Assembly: GCF_028640845.1 (NCBI RefSeq)
Contig: NC_080542.1
Coordinates: 65,671,064 to 65,735,063, forward strand
Origin: Ahaetulla prasina
Taxonomy: Eukaryota; Chordata; Lepidosauria; Squamata; Colubridae
Direction of reading: 5' to 3'
Length of the DNA: 64,000 bases
In this document: piece by piece, positions 11,036 to 20,067 of the stretch
How the letters are laid out: each line of letters starts with the position of its first letter
How positions within the stretch are numbered: the first letter of the stretch is position 1
Made by a program: the position numbers and the translations under genes
The notes under the pieces: model-generated
What the model was told of the DNA's origin: nothing
The model's database searches: none
The model's input: the letters and a program-made list of their open reading frames with translations, nothing else

Positions 11036-11839
11036 AGTCATAATTTCACATATAAAATAGCCATTCATGTAATACAACCTGCATCATTAGTATTATGGCC
11101 GATGTTTGACAGCAAGCCTAAAATCCCCATTCCCTCCCCACTCCAGGGGCAGATTACTTCAAAATCCCATTTCCTCCCCACCCCACTAATCTGTTCTGGG
11201 AAGGAATCAAGCTCCCCCTCTTCATTTCCCAAATAAAATATTCCAGATATTTAAGGAATAATGAAGCTGCTAGCAAGGAACCAGCCTGGAATTCCACATT
11301 CCTGCCAGCTGCATAAAGGAAACTTTGTAAGCAGAAAACAGCTACCGGAAGTTCGGCTCCATTTACAAGCAGGCAGAAAACTCATTCAAGACAGGATACT
11401 TCACAATGGAAATCGTCCAAACCTTTTTAGAAACACAAAGTCCATGTTGCACAAACCCCAAAACTTCAAAAGCATTGAACCATATAAGAATTCCTCCTCT
11501 TATCCAATTTGTTGTTCAGCTGACTCAGAACAGAGCTTCTAGCTGCTCTGTCAATTTAAAATGACAGGGTTCCCCCCCCTTCTTCTTTGTTAAACAATCT
11601 CCTGGCTGAGAAGCAGAAGATCAATTTAAAGGAACGGTGTCTTGTTTTTTTCTTCTTCTTTGACAAGTGAGTCTTGATTTTTTCCTTCTAGCCAATCAGC
11701 TGGGAGTCGGGAGGCAGCAATAGATTGGGGGCAGGGGCAGGCAGAATTTTTACTACCGATTCTCCGAATTACTCAAAATGTTTACTGCCGGTTCTTGCGA
11801 ACTGGGGAGAACTGGTAGCAACCCACTACTGCACCACAT

Positions 11840-12240
11840 CTGTGTGAGCTGCATTGGTTACTGTTGTGTTTCTGGGTTCAGTTCAAGATGCTGGTAAACC
11901 TTTAAAGCTCTAGATTACTTGGTATCCGGTTATCTGAGGGTTGGGTTTTTTCCAATAGTCTTTATCCATCCAACCAAATCAAGCAGAATGGGCATGCTGC
12001 AGTTCCTGTCAGCCAAAGAGTGTCGGCTGGTGGGGATTAGAAGTTGGGCTTTTTTTGCAGTGGAACCTGCTCTGTGGAACATCTTCCCTTCAGAGATAGA
12101 AGAAATGATTCTCCAACCTGCACAACCTAGTGTGATATATGTATATTTGAGAAATTACTTCAAGATCGGCTTTTTAATGTAATGTGTTTAGTACTTATAA
12201 TTGTAAATAATTTTAATTGTTGCTGATGTTAATGAGTTCC
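11840..12240 (+). mobile_element. Old L2-like LINE C-terminal fragment
   Basis: Translation gives a degraded L2-type C-terminus: 'AKECRLVGIRSWAFFAVEPALWNIFPSEI' around 12013-12100, then a YLRNYFKIGFL-like end near 12145-12178. It is more diverged than the three other L2 copies, so it comes from an older subfamily. Confidence 0.6.
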
Positions 12241-12706
12241 TTCTCAAATCAAACCTTTACTATGGCCCTTGGATCAGAAAGCCTAACAATAAAATATGTA
12301 AACCTACAATTATTAATAAAACTAAAAAAAAGACATAAAATGCAATTAAATTATTTAGCACATTAATACTATATGCCTAAATTGGCATGTTAGAAATCTA
12401 AAAATAAAGTTATCAGTATTAGAAGTTGATTCCTTTATAAAGGGGAGGCAATATTCATACTAAACTGATGGCAATATTTATACTAAAAATTCAACTGATG
12501 GCAATATTTATACTAAAAATTCTTCGTGTGTACATTACAAGTGACACAAAGACAAATTCACAAGAGACTTCCATGTAGTTTTGTTAAGTTATTTGGGAAA
12601 CTTTTTAAATTACTATAATATATTAATTTATAATAATTTTGCTCTATACTGTAAAGACTTTAGGACCGTTTTTATTTTAATAACGACTTTCTAGTACCAG
12701 TAGATT
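12241..12706. other. AT-rich DNA with a short tandem repeat
   Basis: No gene is seen. A 30-bp unit (aactgatggcaatatttata...) occurs twice exactly at 12463-12492 and 12493-12522, with a decayed partial copy just upstream (12448-12465). Confidence 0.6.
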
Positions 12707-13574
12707 CTTTTTCTTTCTACTTTACTGAGGAATGTCAGGTTTTGCCAACTCATATTTACCTTGCAACTGATACTCTTCTTCATATGGTTCTGTAAATTGT
12801 TACTTGCTGCCGTCCAGTTTCTTGAATCAGTAAAATTATTTGAAACAATTCATTAGGTCAAGACTGTTGAGAGTCTAATAAAATTCATCTTGCTGTGATT
12901 TCAATATGTCTACTACACCTCAGTTTGATAAAGCTAAGGGGATGGTAATTTTACTCCAATTCTACAATGATTCTCTCTCTTGGGAAATCTTGATTGTTGA
13001 AAAAGAAATATAAAAGGCTTTAAGGGGCAAAAAACAAAGTTACTCAATAACAAATTGGTCAAGACAGCAACAAATTAGGACAATTGACTGTTTCTCAGTC
13101 CTTATTATTTAATATAATTCTAATGCCAGTAATTTAATGTCTTTTTCTTTCTACTTTACTGAGGAATGTCAGGTTTTGCCAACTCATATTTACCTTGCAA
13201 CTGATACTCTTCTTCATATGGTTCTGTAAATTGTTACTTGCTGCCGTCCAGTTTCTTGAATCAGTAAAATTATTTGAAACAATTCATTAGGTCAAGACTG
13301 TTGAGAGTCTAATAAAATTCATCTTGCTGTGATTTCAATATGTCTACTACACCTCAGTTTGATAAAGCTAAGGGGATGGTAATTTTACTCCAATTCTACA
13401 ATGATTCTCTCTCTTGGGAAATCTTGATTGTTGAAAAAGAAATATAAAAGGCTTTAAGGGGCAAAAAACAAAGTTACTCAATAACAAATTGGTCAAGACA
13501 GCAACAAATTAGGACAATTGACTGTTTCTCAGTCCTTATTATTTAATATAATTCTAATGCCAGTAATTTAATGT
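12707..13574. repeat. 434-bp direct tandem duplication (2 copies)
   Basis: Copy 1 (12707-13140) and copy 2 (13141-13574) appear identical over 434 bp by line-by-line reading, head to tail. Both start ctttttctttctactttact and end agtaatttaatgt. A SINE poly-T tract follows copy 2 directly. No coding content is seen in the unit. It is either a very recent duplication or an assembly artefact. Confidence 0.9.
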
Positions 13575-13838
13575 CTTTTTTTTTTTTTTACATTTATACC
13601 CCGCCCTTCTCCGAAGACTCAGGGCGGCTTACAATGTATAAGGCAATAGTCTCATTCTATTTGTATATTTTTTTACAAAGTCAACTTATTGCCCCCCCAA
13701 CAATCTGGGTCCTCATTTTACCTACCTTATAAAGGGTAGAAGGCTGAGTCAACCTTGGGCTGGGCTCGAACCTGCAGTAATTGCAGGCTCTGTGTTTTAA
13801 TAACAGGCTTCTCTATTGCCTGAGCTATCCCGGCCCCT
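13575..13838 (-). repeat. tRNA-derived SINE with L2-type tail (family A)
   Basis: On the minus strand it has a tRNA-like head ending with a B-box-like GGTTCGAGCCC. The body contains GTTGACTCAGCCTTCTACCC, and 'aatgaggacccagattgttg', and it ends with the CCGCCCTGAGTCTTCGGAGA stem-loop. The same body and tail occur at 38501-38763 (+) and 63773-64000 (-). The T-tract at 13575-13589 is the A-rich tail. Confidence 0.8.
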
Positions 13839-14781
13839 TTCTTTCATTTCTTTGGAATCTAGATTAAACATTTTAATGATTTTTTTCATTTATTGATTAG
13901 ATTTATATTATACTTTTCATTCAGGAGCTTAAGGAGCATAACCATTATTCCATATTGGGTTTCTTTTTCCTAGGGACTAAATTTTCATTACCTGAGCATT
14001 AAAGCCATTCATTGGTGTCTAACAGCCTGTTATCATTTTTTATTTTTCTGCTTTGGGATGTGTGTGTGGGTATGAATGTAAATCGTTCCCATGTTACTCT
14101 GACTTAAGTATAGAGACTGCAAAATGTGTGCAAAGTCATCAATTGTATTTGAGCAAGGGAAAATTAATTGCGGCCATTAATTTAATTAGAACAGGTTAAT
14201 TAATTAACTGATTCCATGAATCAATTAATACTGCTCATTATAATGGTGGCTCTTTAACATTGCAGCCATAAATATTTTTTTCTTTTAAATATGAAATGCT
14301 CAACAGATATGTAAATAATGTTTTTAAATCTTGCTGCAGTTTAATTGTTGTGGCACACAGCAGTGAATCTAGACTCTGGGCATCTTGGTGGCGGAGGTTG
14401 CTTTCTGTTTGTTTCTGTCTAGAATTTTATATTAGCCGAAATAGCCAAGGAAACCAGAAATAAAGTTTATAATTAAGATTTCTGTGATTTTCCACTGTGT
14501 GCCACTGACTTTGCAACTGTACCCTCAACCGTACCAAAAATATGATTGAATAATCATATTTTTATAACCCTATAGAAACCCTGCAGGGAGGACATGATCC
14601 TGAAGTATGAAGAGCTGTTCTACAGATGGGGGTTGTCATGAAGATTATAGGAGATCTAGAGACAAACTGAAACTCCTTTAGTTTGTATGTTATAATTAAC
14701 TAAACAGCATATTTCTATCCTCTTAATTTTTATTTTCCTAAAATGAGCTTCAGTCAGATTCAGATACTAAATTAGTTTTAG
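13839..14781. other. Unique DNA containing a candidate conserved element
   Basis: No gene is seen. The notable part is 14105-14345 (see separate entry). Flanking sequence lacks repeat hallmarks apart from a LINE-tail-like 'tttatttattgattagattt' patch near 13886. Confidence 0.5.
14105..14345. promoter_or_regulatory. Candidate conserved non-coding element (homeodomain-site rich)
   Basis: This 240-bp block is repeat-free and packed with TAAT/ATTA cores: taattgcggccattaattta at 14165, gttaattaattaactg at 14195, and gaatcaattaatac at 14218. Further on are gcagccataaatat (14262) and an ATGTAAAT-like octamer variant at 14308. Dense homeodomain cores in unique sequence with several CpG-free and balanced segments are typical of vertebrate developmental enhancers. 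Function is inference only; conservation could not be tested. Confidence 0.35.
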
Positions 14782-16595
14782 TTTAGTTTTATTAGATTTT
14801 TATACCGCCCTTCTCCCGAAGGACTCAGGGCGGTGTACAGCCGAAATAAAATACAGAATATATACAATTAAAAGAAATTAAAAGAAACTATTAATAAATG
14901 GCCGATAATTTAAAAATTAAAAAATTTACAAATGTTTAAAATCTCTAAAACCCCAATTTAAAATCACTATTTATGCCAGTCCTGCTTGAATAAATAAGTA
15001 TGTTTTTAGCTCACGACGGAAGGTCCGAAGATCAGGAACTTGACGTAAGCCAGGGGGGAGTTCGTTCCAGAGCGTCGGTGCTCCCACAGAGAAGGCCCTA
15101 CCCTGGGAGCCGCCAGCCGACATTGTTTGGCGGACGGCACCCTGAGAAGGCCCTCTGTGAGAGCGCACTGGTCGATGGGAGGCATACGGTAACAGCAGGC
15201 GGTCTCGTAAGTACCGGGTCCTAAGCCATGGAGCGCTTTAAAGGTGGTAACCAGGATCTTGAAGCGCACCAAAGACCACAGGAAGCCAGTGCAACCACGG
15301 AGCAGAGGTGTTACGTGGGAGCCTCGGCGGCTCCCATTACCACTCGCAGCTGCATTCTGGACTAACTGCAGCCTCCGGTGCACCTCAAGGGCAGCCCATG
15401 TAGAGAGCATTGCAATAATCCAGCCGAGACGTAACCAGAGCGTGAGTGACCGTGCATAAGGCATCCCGGTCAAGGAAGGGACGAACTGGCGAACCAAGCG
15501 AACTTGGTAAAAGCCCTCCTGGTGACGGCTGCCAGATGTTCCTCAAAGGACAGCCGCCATCCAGGAGGACGCCCAAGTTGCGAACCACCTCCTTTGGGGC
15601 CACTAACTCGCTTCAACAGTCAGCTGCGGATGCAGCTGACTGTACCGGGTGCCGGAATCCACAGCCACTCCGCCTTGGAGGGATTGAGCTTGAGTCTGTT
15701 TCTCCCCATCCAGACCCGTCGGCTTCCAGGCACCGGGACAGCACTTGACCGCTTCGCTGGGGTGGTCCGGGTGGAAAAGTACAGCTGAGTGTCATCAGCG
15801 TACAGATGATAACTCACCCGAACCCACTGATGACCTCACCCAGCGGCTTCATGTAGATGTTGAACAGGGTAGGCGAGAATCGACCCTGGGTACCCCACAA
15901 GTGAGGCCCTCGAGGACGACCTCTGCCCCCCTGTCAACACCGACTGCGACCGGTCAGAGAGATAGGAGGAGAACCACCGATAAACGGTGCCTCCCACTCC
16001 CAATCCCTCCAACCGGCGCAGCAGGATACCATGGTCGATGGTATCAAAAGCCGCTGAAAGATCTAATAGGACCAAGGCAGAGGAACAGCCCCTGTCCCTG
16101 GCCCTCCAGAGGTCATCCACCAACGCGACCAAAGCCGTCTCCGTGCTATAACCGGGCCGGGAGCGGACTGGAACGGGTCTAGATAGACAGCTTCCTCCAG
16201 GTGCCGGGAAGCTGCCATGCAACCATCTCTACAACCTTCGCTAAAAGCAAGGTTGAGACTGGACGATAATTTCCCAAAATAGCTGGGTCCAGGGAAGGCT
16301 TCTTCAGGAGAGGTCTCACCACCGCCTCCTTCAAGGCGGCGGGGAAAACCCCTTCAACTAAAGAAGCATTTATAATCCCCTGGAACCAGCCTCGTGTCAC
16401 TTCCTGAGCAGCCAGTACTAACCAGGAAGGACACGGGTCCAGTAAACACGTGGTCGCATGCAACCTCCCCAGCAACCTGTCCACGTCCTCGGGAGCCACA
16501 GAATCAAACTCATCCCAAATAACCTCAACAAGACGAGTCTCTGTCACCTCAGCTGAATCATCGCAATCATGGTCCAAACCATCACGAAGCTGAAT
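14782..16595 (-). mobile_element. L2-clade LINE, 5'-truncated
   Basis: This is a minus-strand L2 copy of about 1.8 kb. Its 3' hairpin lies at 14803-14838. The C-terminal frame at 15006-15497 and 14971-15168 includes PTLWNELPPGLRQVPDLRTF. The RT core at 15836-16222 includes LLDLSAAFDTIDHGILLRRL and WFSSYLSDRSQSVLTGGQ. The thumb/linker at 16179-16655 includes [20 protein letters not shown]. The YADDTQLYFS catalytic block sits at about 15775-15815. Frame changes separate these pieces. The 5' end is lost upstream of the RT domain at about 16595. Confidence 0.88.
15613..16590 (-). pseudogene. L2 LINE reverse transcriptase remnant
   Basis: Element-strand order: a VAPEDVDRLLGRLHATTCLL block (16480-16540), [19 protein letters not shown] (about 16240-16300), then the polymerase motif A LLDLSAAFDTIDHG (about 16030-16075). 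Motif B with the GVPQGS consensus is damaged here (VGYPGSILAYPVQHLHEAAG). Motif C is YADDTQLYFS, still with both Asp residues. Three frames are needed to read it through. It would encode the RNA-directed DNA polymerase of the element. Confidence 0.8.
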
Positions 16596-16861
16596 GAGGA
16601 GAAGTTGAAATGATAGCATAATTATCAACAATATTTTAAGGCATTCTGCAATCATAATTTTCTAGAAAGGTTTATCTGAAACATTCCTTAGAAGCAAATG
16701 ATTGTAGGCTTCTTTAAGCTAGCTAAAACAAAAATCATAGCATAGCCTCAAAATACCTTTCAGTGAATAAGCAGTTCCCTTTCATTTGGATTAGGTAAGC
16801 AAGCCTTATTTGAACAGAAAGAAGTCATTTTCGGTTGTTTTCCTTTACGTTTTTGTATAGG
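16596..16861. other. Unique AT-rich DNA, nothing recognised
   Basis: This is a short spacer between the L2 copy and a mariner-like MITE. No repeat or coding motif is seen. Confidence 0.5.
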
Positions 16862-17256
16862 TATAGGTAGTACTCAATTTATGATCACAATTGAGCCCAA
16901 AATTTCTGTTGCTAAATGAGATGGTTGTTAAGTGAGTGTTACCCCATTTTATGACCTTTCTTTCCACAGTTGTTAGGTGAATCACTGCAGTTGTTAAATT
17001 AGTAACACAGTTGATAAGTGAATTTGGCTTCCCCATTGTCTTTGCATGGCAGAAGGTCTCAAAAGGTAATCACATGACCCCAGGACATTGCAGTGGTCAT
17101 AAATATGAGTCACTTGCGAAACACCTGACTCTGGATACGTAACCGTGGGGATGCTGCAATGGTCATATATGTGAAAAACAGTCATAAATCACCTTTTTCA
17201 GTACTGTTTCAACTTCAGTCTCTGAATGAGTGGTTGAAAGTTGAGGACTATTTGTA
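16862..17256. mobile_element. Mariner-like MITE
   Basis: The left end is taggtagtactcaatttatg, and the right end, read in reverse, is tacaaatagtcctcaacttt, an imperfect terminal inverted pair at TA-like sites. The interior carries the repeated 'gttgttaagtga' and 'ggtcataaatatgag' motifs of a very common snake MITE. No transposase frame is present. Decayed relatives are at 19285-19600 and 30886-31240. Confidence 0.65.
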
Positions 17257-17504
17257 CCATATCCCCCATTATTCCAAAACAACCTCAACCAGCCTTTCAG
17301 AGAATTATAGAGGGGGGGGGGAGGGGAAAGAATCTGTCAGTAGCAATTCTTTCTATTTCTCCAGTAGCTGAATCCTAAAAGCAGAAACAGTCTACTAACA
17401 GAAACTCTTAAACCTGTTCAATTTTTGACAGTAATACAAAAGACTCAATTTGTTTTATATTAATTTTGGATTTAAGGCAGAATGCAGAAAACGTGTTTTA
17501 AAAA

Positions 17505-17600
17505 CTGAAATCATTTATTTATATTTCATATTTTTAAATCACCCATCTCCCCCAGAGAGTGGCTTTAGGAGGTGTACAATACAACCAATATATAAACAAT
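17505..17600 (-). repeat. Old L2/CR1-like 3' tail fragment
   Basis: The sequence 'tttatttatatttcatattt' followed by 'caccc-atctccccc-agagagtgg' and 'aggtgtacaatac' resembles a decayed reverse-strand LINE 3' end with its A-rich tail and GC stem. The match is weak. Confidence 0.4.
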
Positions 17601-17790
17601 GTAAATTAACATTAAAATATAACAGTTTTAGATTTAAAAATTATAAGATTATGATATAAAATTTCAAAATGTAAAAAAATTTAGTTAATACAATCAGGGG
17701 GTTGTGATGGGTCTGCCCCCTACTCAAGGCTGCATTAGTTCAGCAAAAGACTTCACAAAATAAAAGGTGTTTTTTTTTAAATGGAACTTT

Positions 17791-17872
17791 TTTAATGTCT
17801 ATTCTGCAATTAGTAAGATACGTGATAATATCTATCATCATGTATCTTACTAATTGCAGAATAGACATTAAA
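17791..17872. repeat. 82-bp near-perfect palindrome
   Basis: Left half 17791-17831 and right half 17832-17872 are reverse complements with 38 of 41 positions paired. The outer 31 bp of each arm (starting tttaatgtctattctgcaat) pair without mismatch, and the mismatches are near the centre. There is no spacer. No TE family is recognised. RNA from it would fold into a long hairpin. Confidence 0.88.
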
Positions 17873-18688
17873 GCTTAAATCATGTGCTCTAAAATGAGGC
17901 TGTATATTTGATATTATTTTACAAAGAGAGGTGGGAAAAAACCTGAGAAGTACTGAGAATCGAATGCAAGCAAATAAAATTGATGCTTTTATTGGAGGAT
18001 AAAGAAAAGGTGGTTGAGTTAATTGCCTACACATCCAAGTCACTTTAGAACTAGCAGGAGGAAATTACTTGTTGTACAAAAAGAGCGTGAAAAGTAATTC
18101 ACAGCAGCTGTCTAATTTAGCAGCAAAAATACACTGCTCATATTCTTAAACTATGTTCACTTTGAGCACTTATTTTGGCTTGCTCAGATGGCTAATGCTT
18201 GCTTAAACCTGAAAACAAATTTGCAAGATTTTATTTTATGTTTAAGTGAACCAAAAGAAAAATCTTTGATATTGCAATATTGCAAAATCTTGAAATATTT
18301 TTTTTATTAACACTTCAATAGGATTTCTGCTAGAGAGATCCAGCATTTTCTATTTAATTAACATTTTAGATTCTGTTTCCACATTGCATCGTCACTGGAA
18401 TTCTTTAATGAGTGGGTGAGCCTTAAAAAGAGCAAAATTGTTCCAAATAGTCAACCCATAAATGTTGGTTTTGTTTTGTTTTATAAAACGGATTTATAGT
18501 CCAAAGAACCAAAAGGAAGCAGTTTTTTTAAAAAAGCTCTCCATAAATATATGTAATGTTTTAATTACAAGAGATATATCTTCCCTTTTTTTGAATGAGG
18601 ATTACAACATGAATAGAACTTCCAACCTATAGCAATTTTAGCATGTGTTGCAGTATATAGGCACAGTGTCACATATGGGGGAATAGAC

Positions 18689-19102
18689 TAGTGTGTGCCA
18701 TAGGTGGCATGCAGAGCTCTTTCTGCGGGCACACAATCCATTGCCCCACCTCAGCTCCAATGCGCACGTGTACGTGCCTCTTGCCATCCAGCTGGTTTTT
18801 GGGTCTCTGCCACGCACATGTGGGGGGCTGGGTGCATGCAGGAGATGCCCTCACAGGGGCAGTGTGGACGTGGGAATCATGTATGCATGCATGAAGGGGC
18901 GGGGCAAATGATGGGGGAATGTATGGGTAGTGGGGTGCACATGGGGTCACATGCTTATATGCAGAGGGACCATGTGCGCATGTGTGGTGGTCGCGCATAC
19001 ATGCACAGGGGCATGGGAGGGTCACATGTGCATTGCACAATGGGTGTGTATGCACATGCATGCGCTTTCAGCACTCAGTGCCAAAAAGATTAGCCATCAC
19101 TG
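18689..19102. mobile_element. Non-autonomous hAT element, GC/CpG-rich interior
   Basis: The right end reads, in reverse, CAGTGATGGCTAATCTTTTT, a well-known hAT terminus. The left end tagtgtgtgccataggtggc is eroded. The 8-bp flanks are gaatagac (18681-18688) and gaatagag (19103-19110), one mismatch. The interior is rich in GTGTGCA/CATGCA alternations and CpG. The overlapping long open frames on both strands reflect this composition, not genes. Confidence 0.75.
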
Positions 19103-19284
19103 GAATAGAGTATCCCATTATATTTTGTGGCTAGCTTCACAATTATGCTCAATTACCTGCAAAATGTCTATAATTTATTCTTTATTATCTGAAGTGCATT
19201 TAAAACTGAGCATCTATAGAGAAATATGAGAGAAATATACTGTGAGAACTGAGAGAAATATAAACTCTATATTTACTTTTTGGT

Positions 19285-19600
19285 TCTACAGATGATCCTT
19301 ATTTAATGACTACTTGTTCAGCGGCCATTCAACTTACAATGTTCAACAAAGTAGCTATATCTGTATTTCATACTTACGATGTTAAGTATCTCACAGTACT
19401 ATGATCATTATCTGCAATCTTCTCAAGCAGTGGGAAAGCTGGTGAGAAGTTGTAAATTACGATCATGCGAGGTCCTTGCTTATGATCCATGTAATCTTTA
19501 TTTAACAATGGCAGTGGGATCTGCTAAAAGTGCTGCCACTAAGTGGCATAGGTCATGTGATTTTTCAATTTGCAACCACTTTGGTTGAAAGAATTTCCCA
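19285..19600. mobile_element. Decayed mariner-like MITE
   Basis: It starts 'acagatgatccttatttaat' and continues 'gactacttgttcagcggcca', the reverse-orientation form of the MITE at 16862. Later blocks 'aggtcatgtgatttttcaat' and 'tttgcaaccactt' also fit. It is diverged and the right end is uncertain. Confidence 0.5.
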
Positions 19601-19932
19601 TTTCCCATTTTATAATGATGACTAGCTATAGTCTGAAGTTGATGCTCTTCTTAGTGCTTTATGATTAACATGCCTGAATTGTCAACCCCTTTCCCTGTAT
19701 TATACTGTTTCAGAACAAAAAGCACAATAAAGGTTTCATTAAATTATTCATGGTATGAATAATTTTCTTTCTCTACTTCTTTATACAGGGAACCCTTATT
19801 TAGCAATTGAACCAGAAAATAGTTGTTTGCAAATATGACAGTAACAAATGATAATAAGTATAATCATTTTCTGAACAATGTTGGGATTTACAACAATAAA
19901 ATCCTTGGTGTGAAATTGAATATGGTCTAGTC

Positions 19933-20067
19933 TAGGAGTGTCAAACTCTTGGCCCACAAGCTGGATGTGTCATGTGCTAGCCACGCCCATGCCCAGTTTA
20001 GCAAAGGGGGAAAAAGTCCCAATACATCATGTGACGCTGCAGTGACAACATGAGTTTGATACCCCTG
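19933..20067. mobile_element. hAT MITE, 135 bp
   Basis: The termini TAGGAGTGTCAAACT and AGTTTGATACCCCTG form a hAT-like inverted pair. Flanks gtctagtc (19925-19932) and gttagtc (20068-20074) look like an 8-bp duplication that has lost one base. The interior 'ctagccacgcccatgcccag' is typical of the family. Confidence 0.7.

Larger units (their letters stand above)
10457..11831. mobile_element. Non-autonomous hAT element with nested insertions
   Basis: The ends are CAGGGGTGGGTTATAAATTT and ...GGTAGCAACCCACTACTG, imperfect hAT-like terminal inverted repeats. The 8-bp flanks are caccatat (10449-10456) and caccacat (11832-11839), one mismatch. The subterminal 'ctactggttttgtgggcgtg' block and internal 'aatccccattccctccccac' units are shared with copies at 45824 and 56488. 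It is swollen to 1,375 bp by nested DNA: an intact hAT MITE (10726-10820) and a CR1-like piece (10859-11035). No transposase is present. Confidence 0.8.
17257..18688. other. Mostly unique AT-rich DNA
   Basis: No gene is seen. It contains a G-run at 17312-17330, an old LINE tail (17505-17600) and the palindrome 17791-17872, listed separately. Confidence 0.55.

Noticed and set aside
10859..11236. 125-codon frame rich in Lys and Arg
   Set aside because: It lies on a CR1 fragment in a non-CR1 frame and runs into hAT sequence.
15006..16182. Plus-strand frames over 14980-16180 (up to 145 codons)
   Set aside because: They are shadows of the minus-strand L2 element; motifs exist only on the minus strand.
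18669..19093. Long overlapping open frames on both strands rich in Cys, His and Met
   Set aside because: They come from the GTGTGCA/CATGCA-like composition of a hAT element, whose 8-bp duplication flanks it.
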